The notes beneath the pieces are model-generated. The model was not told where the DNA came from, searched no databases, and saw only the letters and a program-made list of their open reading frames with translations. Shown here piece by piece: positions 1 through 12,460 of a stretch of 64,000 nucleotides of DNA. Origin of the DNA: Syncephalis fuscata (Eukaryota; Zoopagomycota; Zoopagomycetes; Zoopagales; Piptocephalidaceae); assembly GCA_025786725.1 (NCBI GenBank), contig JAHLTZ010000028.1:306833-370832 (forward strand). Reading direction: 5' to 3'. The position numbers and the translations under genes are program-made. Each line of letters opens with the position of its first letter. The stretch's first letter is position 1.

Positions 1-1
1 G

Positions 2-211
2 TTTATGCAGCCTGTACACATGGAGCATCCTGTTGTTTATCAACACCACGTCGGCACTGAAGAAGCTAATGCAACTACTCCAGCTATTTATACTAATGTG
101 CAAACTGCCGATTCTTCCGAATCTAACACTTCACCATTTAGCGATGATCATGCATTTGTGGTTGAAAATCCAGCCTCAAATCCAAATGCTGCACCTTATC
201 CACAAGAATAA
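2..211 (+). CDS. 3' end of an unidentified protein-coding gene
   Basis: An open frame enters from the left edge and stops at TAA 209-211. The last 69 or so residues are polar and low in complexity, rich in Ser, Asn, Thr, Pro and His, with no recognisable domain. It is best read as the disordered C-terminal tail of a protein whose body lies outside the window. AT-rich 3' sequence with an AATAAA-like tract follows. No function can be assigned. Confidence 0.45.
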   Translation, partial: FMQPVHMEHPVVYQHHVGTEEANATTPAIYTNVQTADSSESNTSPFSDDHAFVVENPASNPNAAPYPQE

Positions 212-1756
212 CTGATTTCGAGGCTATTTATGATATATTCGTATTTCATTAACATTGGTTAATTTAAATGAATAAACAATAAGAGGCAGTAGTTTAGTAT
301 AAAAATGTCTATTTGAAAGTGTGTGCTTTTGCTCAGAGCTTTGCCCTATTATGCTTTATTTGTAACTATTGTCTGTTCAAATCCAGCTTTACTATTTATG
401 AATTTGTGTTGTTTTGCTCATCAAGTCATACGCAGCGATAGGACAAACTATATTGTAAATAACATTGCAGTATAAGGAAAATGAAATACGAAAATAAATA
501 ATATATGTATACTAAATACTAAATCTATAATAATGAGTATTTATATCATTTTATTATTTTACTTTGCATGTTATAAAAGCAGTCTACCAATCGCATAGTG
601 TATGATTTATTTCATAACTTCCTTTTTCTCTTTTTTACACTTGATAACATTTATCGATTGCACACAATTATGCATTTTATATGCTATTTAGATAGTGTCA
701 GTAGTTGACTGATTAATAGTTAGGTGCGAACACATTTTACATTACTCTTTTGTAATTTGACCCTTTTTGTTGATTGTATTCATGTTGCTATAATTTGAAT
801 CAAATAATAAACATTTTAAAAGAAATTAATCATACTAACAAGATAAATAATATCGTGTAAGTACCATACTCATACTCTACATTATATTTATCATAATAAT
901 GCTATTTTATCATATATTCTCACTTTTTCAATTGCACGTTGTCCATTCGTTATATTGTATATCAATATACCGTCTATTGATTACATGCCATCAGCAAAAC
1001 TATTTGCTCATTACTAGCTGTATTTAATGCAAATACCAGTTTATTTTGCTCATAAACACTATAACTCCATCATTGGTATTCGTGCATTTCCATTGCTTAA
1101 TTGTACCATTCTATGTTATTTTATTCTTTATTGCCTATACATTGTTAATAAAACATTTTTTAGCGTCATAGCCTACAGCTAAACAGTGATGTTTTTTAGT
1201 AGCTATTATGCACTACAATATTATTGTATTGTTGTTTTGACAATATATAGAATAGTGTATGTTTAGGCTGTCATCACACTGTAATTCAATATCGTATTGC
1301 AAGTTTGACATTTGGGTACAGCATGCACTTTACATTTTGATTTAATATTCAGCTTGCTATTCAGTATTCTAGTTATATATTTGCTATAAATATGACTTGA
1401 TAAAAGAATTTCAGCGTAAATAAATCTAATAGAATCATTAGTATTATACGGAATGAACAATTAATATATAAGCTACTTATTCCATTAACAGGTAAGCATT
1501 ATATTACTTCTAGTTCTTACCTGCTAATGGAATAAGTAGCTCATATATTATCTTAATTCACTATCACGTCTAACAATAATGACTTTGATGGCGACACGTA
1601 CTACTAACGTCATTGTATTCCTTATAATCTTCAATAGCCTTAATTCATTTACATGCATTAGCCGTACTTATTTTACCACAAACTATAACAAAAACACTTG
1701 ATTTTTATTCAATAATATGACCTTTATTGGTGGCAGTAAGTTTAACAAGTATTATA
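212..1756. other. AT-rich intergenic stretch
   Basis: No supported gene is seen on either strand. The short open frames have biased composition and no family resemblance. The only structured feature is the inverted repeat at 1462-1550, listed separately. The stretch separates the 3' ends of the left-edge gene and of RFC3, and is long for this otherwise compact genome. Confidence 0.5.
1462..1550. repeat. Near-perfect inverted repeat (stem-loop)
   Basis: Arms 1462-1496 and 1516-1550 are inverted copies of 35 nt with about two mismatches, separated by a 19-nt loop. The inner end of each arm carries GGTAAG or its complement. It could be a small fold-back or MITE remnant, or the stem of a transcribed hairpin. 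No other copy was noticed in the window. Confidence 0.7.
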
Positions 1757-3227
1757 TCAATTATTACCAGCAATTTCCATGGCTATTTTAAAATGGCCTA
1801 GCATTGACGTCAATTGAATGGATTCGTTGGCGCCACTAGCCAAGCGATGTTCCACTTTGGCCAAATGATCCAAGAGATAAATGCGCGTCTTTAGAGGTAA
1901 CTCTATTGTCCCCAAGTATTCATGGATTTCTGTAATAATATCGGCCAGTGCCAATCCTTTATCTACTCGCATTTGGTTGATTTCTATCACAAAGAATAAG
2001 TTAGATGTTTTATACTGCTTTCGGGCACTTACTGGAATGAGCCATTGAAAATTCGTCATTAAATAATGAATGAATAATATATTCTACGTCGGCAGGAAGT
2101 GGCTGTCCCGTAGATTGATAAATAACGACTTCATCAATACTGTCGAATCCAGCATAGCATCCCTATAAGCATTTATGAATAAACTTTGAATAATATGTAT
2201 GTCAAATTATACCTGGAGAATATTTAATACACGACGCATATCGCCACGCGATACACGCAGTAGCGCTTTCTTTCCTGAATCTGTCAAATTCATACTGTTG
2301 GCAATTAGCTGCTTATTTGATTGTGATTATTAGCATTAATTACCTTCCTGGTTGGCAATCATATCCAAGCGAGCCTCTATTTGATCCGCCTGAAGTGGAG
2401 CAAATCGAAACCGTGTACACCGAGACTGTAGCGCAGGAATGATTTTGCTAACATAATTACAAATAATACAGAATCGGACATTGTTGGTATATTTTTCAAT
2501 CACTGTAATAAATTCGATAGCTTAATTGTTAATGCAGTCTAATTGCATCAGCAAACCAACCGCGTCTTAATGCCGATTGTGCTGCTTGTGTCATAGCATC
2601 TGCCTCGTCTAGTACAATTAATTTGAACCCAATACTGTTGATTTGTTCAAATGTTAGCATTGGTTATTTATTAAATAAACAAACTTACGCTGAAGCACGA
2701 CGTGTACTGGCAAATCCAATAATTTGATTTCGGACAACATCAATACCACGCTCGTCGGATGCATTCAACTGTTCATTCCGTGTTAGTGCCGTATCAATTG
2801 AAACACCAACAGGCAATAGACTACCTCCAATACCATCGAAGGAAACTCGCTACCGTATAATTGACGTGAGCATGCAATAATTGTTGACGTTTTCCCTGTG
2901 CCTGGTGGACCGTAGAACAACAAGTGCGGCAAGCGACCTTGCTTCATAAAGTTCTGTACTGTTGCCTATTTGATTAGTATTTGGATTCACCAAGTGCGTC
3001 TACATACGCGTTGAAACAATTTCTTGCTGCGACACTAGATCGTCCAGTGTTGTTGGACGGTACTTCTCCACCCTAAATCACGCGTAAATATATTAAAGAT
3101 CAAAGTGTAGCTACTACATTGCAGCTTACCAAGGTAGATGTTGCTTGCTATTCTCTGCAGCCATATCCATGTCTAAATCTTTATCTTTACCCACCTGACT
3201 GGGCAGATCCACGTCCATAGTTGTCAT
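1757..3227 (-). CDS. RFC3: Replication factor C small subunit (Rfc3; human RFC5 orthologue)
   Basis: A clamp-loader AAA+ ATPase subunit that helps load PCNA onto primed DNA. Reading the minus strand from ATG 3227, the exons give a short acidic N-terminus, then VEKYRP with the box leading to the DDLV segment. Walker A GPPGTGKT lies near 2890-2915, LNASDERGIDVVR near 2750, the LDEADAMT Walker B box near 2610, and the RFC box VIII segment IPALQSRCTRFRF near 2410. The C-terminal collar exon is 1757-1998. The RGID/ASTR and CNYVSKIIPALQSRC segments match the RFC5/yeast Rfc3 branch rather than Rfc2 or Rfc4. About eight short introns are inferred from GT-AG signals and frame continuity. The gene looks intact. 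Confidence 0.9.
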
Positions 3228-3335
3228 TATGAATAAAGCGAATTCAGCGTAGTAAAATGAGCTGTGTTGACTGTGAAATCATACACCACAATAAAGCAAA
3301 AGAAAAAATTGAACTATTAATAAATGGCTAAGTTG

Positions 3336-3770
3336 TACTTTGACTCCCCAAAGCAGTAAATCTTTTTACGCAATTATTATAATGATTTAAATAGCTGACG
3401 AGTTGATTAGATTACTTTGTGTTCAAATCATTATTCATAATAAACATTAATAGATGTAACATTATCATTTCCATGAAATAGAATTGAATGTAATAGAACA
3501 TTGTATCAGTAATAATATTAAACGTTTAAATAAACAATGTAACATACTATTTGATTTCTTTGGAACATTTATGCCGATTATTATTGTTGTTGGCCATGTG
3601 TAGGAAGATTGATCGAATATTAATAGAAGCCATATGATCGCGATCCCATGTCATTTCGCAGTTGTTATTGTTGTTACTACGTACAGTGTGGTTTTTTGCG
3701 TCTAAATGGGCTCTTCTATTTTTTAATTTTCTACTGTTGCATTTTGGGCATATTTGCGCTGTAAGATACT
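3336..3770 (-). mobile_element. Decayed transposon copy 1 (inverted relative to copy 2)
   Basis: This 430-bp segment is a close reverse-complement match to 5105-5545, with high identity over its outer 300 bp. Read on the minus strand it carries a degenerate coding trace with CPKCN followed further on by HMASINIRS, and ends in GGGAGTCAAAGTAC. The same end recurs near 39010. The CPxC motif followed by a Cys-rich stretch would suit the zinc ribbon of an ISXO2/Merlin-type transposase, but that is a guess. No intact frame remains. Confidence 0.55.
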
Positions 3771-4924
3771 TGTCTATGGTGACAAGAAGATAGAACGACT
3801 AGCGTTTTTAATGTTCGCTATTCTCTTGAGCATTCTTGATATCAACTTGGTAGGCGCAGTTTATTTGCCGACTATTGATAAAACAAATGGCCTTCATATG
3901 CAATAATGATAGTTTGAGTGTCTTCACCAGGAAGATCTTGTGGCGACAGTTGTAACCAGAATATACGGCATGCCGTTGATATTACTTGAACAGGTGTTGA
4001 TGTAAATAAGAAAAGTAAAAACTAGTGATTGAATAATGTTATTTATTGATGTTTAAATACACATGTCATTTATATCGTTATATTCGGCATTATTGTATAA
4101 TATATTACTGAATAGAACAATAAGATACTAATAAGAAAAAGTAAGTGAAATGAGTAAATAAAAATGTGAAGTTAAAGTACAGTAGCTCCTTATAAATAAT
4201 AATATCTGCTGTGTGTTTACATATATTTCAAAAGCTTAAAATTGCTCCTAATAAGCAGACAATAATAATGTTGCTTATTGTAAGACTGAAAAGTGTATTT
4301 TATAGTTCATCATTGTTTTGGTATAATTCACAACAAAGTATATTTAATAAATGGTAAATATCTCAATTGACTGATGATTCAATTCTTGTTAATATCGCTA
4401 TTTACCATTAAACTTATATAGATTTTAAGGCTCGATTAAACATCGGCATTGTTGGCGTGGCTTAATAGACAAGCCAGCGTAATGAGCTATTTTCGCGCAA
4501 TTAGCGACACATCTAATTTCGAGCAAAATTGATAGATTGATTGGTTTCAGATACCGTCTGTAGTCTATAGAATTACATTGGTCAGCATTTCCTATGCATC
4601 AACTACGATGGATAGGTCAGCTCTTGAGTGTGTCATCACTAACCAAACCAAACTGGCGTTGAACTCGTCGCCTGTTGTTGCCTATTTAAGACACCAACAA
4701 TCTACGTTTCAACCTTCCAATTTTAGATGGCCATATTAGTATAGACATTGGCTGTTTGCTGGTTCTCAGCGTAGTTTCAATATAGCAAAATGACTAAAAA
4801 ATGGTAATAAGCAAAAACTCGTTATTGAATTGTCGCAACCATGATAGCAGCAATGGTCTCAGCTATAAATACGGCTGCGCCATATTATATTATAATTAAA
4901 GGCTGGGAGCTACTGTACTGTGAC
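3771..4924. other. AT-rich spacer between the inverted transposon copies
   Basis: No gene is recognised here. A GTTAAAGTACAG tract near 4172-4184 resembles the shared transposon end. The stretch 4430-4740 is less AT-rich than its surroundings and includes an 18S-rRNA-like run at 4548-4566, but no coding frame or full RNA gene is supported. Confidence 0.4.
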
Positions 4925-5545
4925 TCTTACATTTTTATTTATCCATTTCACCCCTCAACACTTTTAAATACAATTAAACATTCGCTCATTACTATAACAT
5001 GTATAATATTACATTCAATATTAATTGTTCAAATGTCATTTATTTAGTCAGATTGGCTATAGGGAAGTGGCTGTTTAATAAACGACATTTATACTAATTA
5101 TATTGATTTTGATATTACATCACAAATATGTCCAAAATGCAATAATAGAAGATTAGAAAATAGAATAGACCATTTAGATGCAATAATCGACCTGTACGTA
5201 GATGCAACGACTGCGGAACGATACGGAATTGCAATCATATGGCTTCTATTAATATTCGATCAATTTTTCTATACACGGCCAACAACAATAATAATCGGCA
5301 TCAAATGTTTCAAAGAAATCAAATAGTATGTTACATTGTTTATTTAAACGTTTAATATTATTACTGATACAATGTTCTATTACATTCAATTCTATTTCAT
5401 GGAAATGATAATGTTACATCTATTAATGTTTATTATGAATAATGATTTGAACACAAAGTAATCTAATCAACTCGTCAGCTATTTAAATCATTATAATCAA
5501 TTGCGTAAAAAGATTTACTGCTTTGGGAGGTTAAAGTAAATATCG
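4925..5545 (+). mobile_element. Decayed transposon copy 2
   Basis: The longest fragment of the dispersed family. Broken frames give FIYPFHPST with a following hydrophobic segment (about 4938-5045), a QIGYRE-like piece (5050-5070), CPKCNNRRLEN (about 5128), and HMASINIRS (about 5237). The tail ends GGGAGGTTAAAGTA, close to the GGGAGTCAAAGTA end of other copies. The first part recurs at 38385-38480, the QIGYRE piece at 43630-43690, and the last part at 3336-3770 (inverted) and 38785-39020. Stops interrupt every frame, so this is a dead copy. Confidence 0.55.
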
Positions 5546-6180
5546 ACTACATGCTACTGTATTTACTTGTTTCTTGAAGCTCAGTCGGGCCTTTGTCTGT
5601 TCATTAAACAAATAAAATCTACATAAAAAGGTCTTACACACATAGTTGATATATTTCAAGTAGATAGATAGCCATACTATTATTGTACACTATTTACACA
5701 TAACCATACATATATATATACACGTAAACACAATCTTACGCAATAAATCCTAAATACTATTGGTGTGACACTAATGTTCAATATAGTTGCAAATATACAA
5801 TTACAAACAAAGAAGGTAACAATGGCATATTTACTAATTGGCACTAAATCTAGACAATTGATGCCTTGTTTAGTATTGCTCTTAATGATTGTAACATTGC
5901 CAATTAGCAAATAGACTATAATCTAGCAATGACATAGTGTTTGCACCAATCGTATTTTAACTGTACAAAGTCTAAGGCCATCACAATACAAATAATCATT
6001 TTGGCACCCATCCTGTAGCGCGTTCTTAGTATTGCAGCGGCTTTGATAGTACCAACGATGCTTTATCTTCTTCACGTGCTTTCCATCTGCATTGGATGCC
6101 GCGCACCTATACACGTGCCCTTATTGATACTATTGATTGACCATGCTACTACAGTTATAATAGTCTCGTACCCTACACGT

Positions 6181-6380
6181 ACACACACACACACACACAC
6201 ATATACACATGCACGCGTACACACATTATTCGATAAGATCACGCTGGTTTGTATTCCCTTGGTGGACTTGTGCCGATGAAGTAATATACGATATATTGAT
6301 TGAAGCGTTCCCTCCTTTACCTTTAATTTGACCTTGCACGCACACACGCACACACATACGCATACACACACACACAACAC
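6181..6380. repeat. Paired CA microsatellite tracts
   Basis: AC dinucleotide runs at 6181-6201 and about 6335-6380, with interrupted CA/TA dinucleotides between, create spurious open frames on both strands. Confidence 0.85.
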
Positions 6381-6984
6381 CCCTTCTTCTACTCCTTACT
6401 ACTACCGCTACTACTATTGCCGCTACTACATTTCGCGTTATCTTTTTTATTGTGGTTTAGCATCCTTGCTATCTTCAGGTCTGTGTTATATCTTTCTTAT
6501 ACTCCGATATCGGGCCAGCACCTTTACTTCTATTCCAATTCAACACCTTCTTTTCTTCTTTCTTACACAGAGTTTATTACCGCTCTGGCTTTCATCAGCA
6601 GATAATAGTACTTACTCTACTTTATTACTACTATTGCTATTACCTATTGCCAGCACATCATACATACTTACTGGAAACAAGGTAAGAATCAGTGCAATGA
6701 CACCAATCTACAACTGCGCCGTAGATGTGGACACGGTTGGCGTTGCTTAGTATCAATACATCAACTAATACGCCAATCGTTGCAGCTATCCTAGGCACGC
6801 ATAGGTGGCGTATAGGTTGCCATCCAGTGTGCTTTTCAACCTCGTTGTATTTTGCCAAATTGTTGCTTACGAGTGCTTGGTAACTCGTCTATCACATTCT
6901 TACATATATACTACGTTGGTTTGTCTGTAAATTGGCCAGTTTAGTAAGTATTCGCATATATTTAAACGTTAATATTTGCATTTG

Positions 6985-7013
<29 letters not shown>
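6985..7013. repeat. AAT trinucleotide microsatellite
   Basis: About nine to ten uninterrupted AAT units lie roughly 140 bp upstream of the RA-PH gene start. Confidence 0.85.
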
Positions 7014-7015
<2 letters not shown>

Positions 7016-7152
7016 ACTTTTGGTGGTTAATAGTTATAGTTATTGCTACACAACAGTATTGGGTAGATATCTATTTAGCAAACAACATATAGGCAAACTT
7101 TCAACTACAATCTATTAAATAATTATACACACTATAGTCAGGAGGATCTGGT

Positions 7153-10100
7153 ATGAATAAAGGCCGTGGCTGTGACCTAAAGAATAATGTTATGTTAGAG
7201 CCTGTAAACAGTAAATATTCAGCTATGGCATCTACTGTACAATCGACATCGTTGCCAGTTATGGCCTCTGCCCTCGCATCAACTACTTCTAAACGTCGAC
7301 TAAAATTGGCATCAGCATCATTAATTGTATCTATTGCCGATCCAGAAGTGACTCAGGTGCATGAACATGTTTATTATATGACAGATCCTGAAGCAAATAG
7401 CGATGATGAACCAATTCCGGGTGCAACTATTGTTGATACATCGTCATCTTCGTCATCATCATCCTCGTCCTCTGAAGATGACGACAACGATAGCGCAAAT
7501 AGTTTAGAGTATTACTTAAGACGGCGTTCTACAGGAAATGGCAGTGATAAGAATGGCGGAAAAGGTAAAAAAGCGGCATCTATGGCCAGTGTTATATCGC
7601 GTAGTAAATCACCACCACCACCACGACCTACACGTTCAGAACAGCGTTTAGCTAAACAGCAACCAACTCGGCCCAACATATCCGCTGTAGCAATGCGCAC
7701 GGCAAGTCTTGGACATATGACTAACGAACGAAGTAGTGAAGCTATAGACACTACGAATAAGTCACAAAGACAGCGCAGTTCTAGTCTTTCAGCCGCTGAT
7801 AAACTTGCCTCAACTAGTGGCGCAGTAATAGATAGAAATGCTGCACCTTCTAATCCATTAAAGGCATCGGCAAAACTAAATATGCTATTAGAAGCAGCAA
7901 CAGATTTTGACGTAGGAAGTGAAAAAGAGAATAGCACTCATAATGATAGCAATAGCTGTGCCTCTGAAAATTCTAGCGACAATTCAGAGCAAGCTATAGG
8001 CAAGCAAAATGGCGGAGTAAAACTTACTAAATTAGATACCAGTCCAGCTGTTTTATTACGTTCACGATCATTGGGCATTACCAAGCCAGAGCCTGCAACA
8101 AGACCAACATCAAATACAGCACCCATTGTGTCGAATACGTCGTTAGTTACTTCACCTCAGTCCGTTACCTCTCCTTCATTAATGCCACGAGCTTTACCGC
8201 TTTCTGAAATTGTTCCTTCTACAAGTAGCAGCGATAATACGAGTGAAAGCGAAGATACAGATTCAGAAGATACAGATTCGGGCTCTAATGTTGAAAATCC
8301 ACATTTAGCTACTAATAGCCGCTATACATCAGGTAATATGTCTTCATCACCGGCCCGTCACAACACTATACCTGTGCCGCGTCCTCCGGTAAATCCAAGC
8401 ATTACTTCTTGGTTAAATGGTATTCAGTCACCACCATTGCCTGTACCAACTACGAATTCAATTAGTAGTAGTGTTAATAGCAATCCACCAACTTATCCAA
8501 TGCGCCCACCCGATTCTAGCTCTGAAGATGATGACGAAGATGACGAAGAAGAAGAGGACGAAGATGACGATCATAGTAAAAAGAATAACGATGAAAGTGA
8601 CAAGTCAGCCACTGATTCTGATAATGAAGTTATTGGACGATATACAACAAAACCTACCCGTGGTCCACCGGCTCCATTAGCACTAAAGACTATTTCAACA
8701 TCATCAACCAGTGCCAGTGCAGATCTGCCACTTATAAGTGCTGTAACAGGTGCTACATCTGCACCGATTAATAGCAGTCCATTGTCGCCACGGGCCCTTC
8801 ATCGGACTGCAACATCACCCATTGCCGGTCATAGACCACAGCAATACGATCAAATACATCGCAATCCACCTGCACCGCATAAGCCTCGTCGTGAAGCTTC
8901 GTATGACCCGACAGCTTCTCGTCGTAAACATTCAATGGAGAATATACGTGATTTAAATCTAAGTAATTCTAGTGCGGGTGGAACAGCTAATGTGATACGA
9001 CGTAATTCGGGTAAACGACAAGATTTGGTAAGTTGTTAATAAAATAGTGAATTAGTCGATTAATATACGAATAGCGTCCAACGTTCTCACCACCACCGCC
9101 AGACTCACCGACATTTTTGCCACCGGCACTTGGTGGATCAAGTGCATCGCCTCTATTACGTCCAGTGATGCTAAGAACTTCTTCTAGCCACCAAACATCT
9201 GTACGGCGTATGGGCAGCGGTGTTTTCTCCGGCCCTTCTTCGCCTTCATCTATTGCGTCGGCAAGTGAAGACGACGATGTTGCCCTAGGACATCGTGCGC
9301 CTGAACTACGTCATCATAGCAGTAATAGTGGATTGAATCGTTCAACCACTCATGGTGGTAATACCCTTTTAGCAAAACATGCATTACAGACACGGCGTAC
9401 TACACGTGATCGTGAAGAACGTCGTGCAGCCGCTGAACCACGTCGACTGCTTGATGATACAGAAAGACGCAGTAAACGTGATATAGAACGTCGACAGGCA
9501 GAAGAAATACGTCGTCATGCAGAGCGTAATAAACATCATGACCGTCATAGAAAATTAGCGGCTACTGGAGATGAAACCAAGCGTACAAAGTCAGCTGAAC
9601 GTCGTCCTAATATCCCAGACGCACCGTTAGTGTCATTAGGCCCAACAACTACCAGTGCAGCTCCAACAGGTGCAAATACACCAGCAACGACATCATCTAA
9701 TGTTAATAATACCACTTCTACTACTGCTAATGCTACTAATGGCGCAGTTACATCTAACTCAACTGCTTCCGCATCAGCTGCAGGAAACACTATACGTTCA
9801 CGTGTCCAGCGTTCTGGAGAACGTGAAGTAGAAACACGGCGCCATGAACGGGCCAGCTCATCAACTAATGTCAATCCTAACTCCACCAATACCGCTGATA
9901 ATGAAGAACGGCGTGTTGAACGTAAACCATCGCGACGTTCAAGTACTCGATCGACAGATAGATCACGTCGTGGTGATAACCATGGTGGACCTGGACATAA
10001 TCCTGCTCTGGCACCGCCTTTACCTACGACCAGTACACCTCGTAGATCTCAAGAGCTGATTGCCGATAGTACAGATGAGGCAGCCATAACGGATGAACAA

Positions 10101-12323
10101 GCCAATAGCGCGGATCATAAAGCAGCACTGGCTGCTGTAGCATCAAAGGATATGGTGGGTGCAGATGGCAAGCCTATACAAACAGTCAAGGCAGCCAAAG
10201 CACGCGTAGCAGCCAATGTGGCGGCCACTGTAGCAGCTAGTAAACAACAAGAGCCAGTGCGCAAAGTAAGTTGTTATACACACATATTAAATGAATTAAG
10301 TGGATACTAATTGATTAATTATGTCTAGGTAATGGCTACAATATTTGTAGATAATGCAGACACCAAACATACAGTGCAGCTAACATCGACCATGACAAGT
10401 GTTGATACCATTCGAATGATGCGTGAAGCCAATCAACTTACTGAAGATGATCCAACATGGACCATTTTTGAATTAATTAATGACTTTGGTGCAGGTATGT
10501 AAAGTGAAAATAGCTTAGATATTTAAATAACCGTTAATGTTACTAGAACGTCCATTGGCTGATTGGGAGATCATTACTGATGTATTGGCTACATGGGATG
10601 CATCACAAAATAATGGACTTGTAGCGCGTAAATCAGCATTCCGTACGGGATTATCCTGTACAGTAAGTGATTAAGGACATGCTAGAAAATGTTAATTAAC
10701 TGATATTTAATAGGGACTAGTCAATGGATTTCCTCAGTATATGGCCAAATTATCAATGGATAAAAATAAAAAATGGCAAAAGCGCAATTTCTACTCTAGA
10801 GATGCGGCCATCTATTATTCTAAAGATAAAAAGGTAGATTTATTTGATCATTCTAATAGATTTAAATATTAACAGACACACGATTATTAGTGCAAAGACG
10901 AGACATTATTCTGCTACTTGACGAATCATGAGGCATATACTATGACGGTAGCACATCCCAAGGCACCAACCGACTATGTATTTGCATTCAAGTCGCAAGA
11001 ATCAATTCGTATATTCGAAAAGCCCGAACGTGATTATATTCATTTTGTATGTGCTGATAATGTGGTACAATTACGTGAATGGCTACTATGTATTCGGTCT
11101 ATTAAGGTAATATATAATGAATTGTAGATATAGCATGGTATTAATACAAGTATTTAATAGCGTCAGATGAAGTTTGCCGAATCACCCGAACTATTTACAG
11201 ATGCATTTGCAGCCTCTCAATATAAAGCAGCACATGGTGATGCTACAGCTGATGTAAGTTGTAGATTAGCGACAATAGTAGTTTATTAATTTAAAACAAT
11301 TAGAGCACATTGGGGTCACTTGGTGTAACACTTGGCCCAAGTCTTATTGCTTCAAGTGGAGCTGCTCCAGGAAGTCTACTTGCTTCAGTTGATCTACTTG
11401 TATTAGCTAAAGAGAAGGAAAAGGAAGAGGAGGAGAAGCCGGCGGGTAGTCTATTGCCTAATGTGTTTAAACCAGGCTCTTTACTGGCCGAAATGAAACC
11501 AGTTGAACCAACCGAAGAGTCTGAAGAAGAAGGAGATGCCATTACTAATGCTAAATTTACTCAAGGTTCCCTACTTAATGATCCAAAGGCCACTGCTGTT
11601 ACACGCCCAGCTTCTGATGAAGAGGATGAAATCCACGCAGTTACCTTCCGATCAGGTACACTGTTAGCGGCAGCTGATAAAACAGCTATATTTGCCAAAG
11701 AAGCCCGTGATGCTGAAGAAAAGGTTCCAATGCAATTCAAGTCTGGCTCTTTACTTAGTGAAACGCCTACTAGAGCCACAGATACATCAGCTGAGGAGAA
11801 ACACCCGCTACAATTCAAATCTGGCACTTTATTAAGCGAAACACCTACAAGAGCAATCGATGCATCCACCGAAGAGAAACATACAAAGCAATTCAAATCT
11901 GGTTCTCTACTAAGTGATGCGGCTGCCCGTGCCGAACTTTTACCGGAAGAACGACGTGCACTTGCTACTAGTGGTGCTGGCACTAGTACATTACTACGTA
12001 TTGATTTGAAACGAGAAGAAGACCATACAGAACGATTGAAGAAATCGGGTCGATTTAAACCACTCGTTGACTTTAGTGAACACGGTCCACCCAAACCAGT
12101 AGTTGTTAAAAAGACTAAACAGATACAGAGTAGTAACTACAAGGGCAAACCATTCCTTAACTTTTCCGATAACGATAGAACGAGCGATGATAGTTCCGAT
12201 GAAGGTGAAGGTGGTGCACCCAATGATGACAGTGGCAGTAGCAGTGATGAATCAACCGATTCAGATGATTCTTCATCCTCTTTGTCTTCAACAAATCATC
12301 GTAATGAAAATGTTCGTCGATAA
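7153..12323 (+). CDS. RA-PH domain scaffold protein (MRL/GRB7-like) with C-terminal GSLL repeats
   Basis: A very long multi-exon gene. Exon 1 (7153-9027) and exon 2 (9075-10265) join in phase 0 and encode a disordered, Ser/Pro/Arg-rich N-terminal half of about 1,020 residues with acidic runs. Short exons follow with a Ras-association domain (from VMATIFVDNADTKHTVQL at 10329) and a pleckstrin-homology domain (WQKRNFY near 10776, then KAPTDYVFAFKS near 10960 and REWLLCIRSIK near 11075). This RA-PH tandem with KAPTDY is typical of RIAM/lamellipodin/MIG-10 and GRB7 relatives, which link Ras-type GTPases and membrane phosphoinositides to actin. The last exon (about 11306-12323) carries eight GSLL/GTLL repeats and an acidic Ser-rich tail. 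Role in polarity or signalling is inferred. All exons stay in frame. Confidence 0.8.
11367..11921 (+). repeat. Array of eight G(S/T)LL peptide repeats in the RA-PH protein
   Basis: The encoded protein repeats a short motif, best stated as F-[KTR]-x-G-[ST]-L-L, at uneven spacing: PGSLLAS, AGSLLPN, KPGSLLAE, TQGSLLND, RSGTLLAA, KSGSLLSE, KSGTLLSE and KSGSLLSD. Three of the later units share the longer form QFKSG(S/T)LLS with acidic residues and a Lys between them. Codon use differs between units, so selection on the peptide is likelier than a recent DNA duplication. Such an array looks like a multivalent short linear motif. Confidence 0.8.
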
Positions 12324-12460
12324 TAATTACTATAGTATTACTTTACACACACCACGTGGATTATACACTAAATTTTAGATATTCGTATTTTTTATAAATA
12401 AAACATTTTCATCATTTTTTTGTTTTTTTTTAATATAATTCTTTTATAACTTTTTATACA

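Larger units (their letters stand above)
5546..7152. other. Gene-free upstream region with CA and AAT microsatellites
   Basis: No supported gene. The long open frames here run through CA/TG microsatellites (6181-6201 and about 6335-6380) and low-complexity TAC/TAT repeats, so they are composition artefacts. An AAT tract lies at about 6985-7013. The last few hundred bases presumably hold the promoter and 5' UTR of the RA-PH gene that starts at 7153. Confidence 0.5.

Noticed and set aside
3336-5545. Single DNA transposon with 430-bp terminal inverted repeats
   Set aside because: The inverted arms carry the same coding trace (CPKCN, HMASINIRS), and a third collinear copy exists at 38385-39025, so two oppositely inserted copies fit better than one element with long ends.
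6328-6750. A 140-codon open frame on the plus strand
   Set aside because: It begins inside a CA microsatellite and continues through biased TAC/CTT sequence with no domain or splice context.
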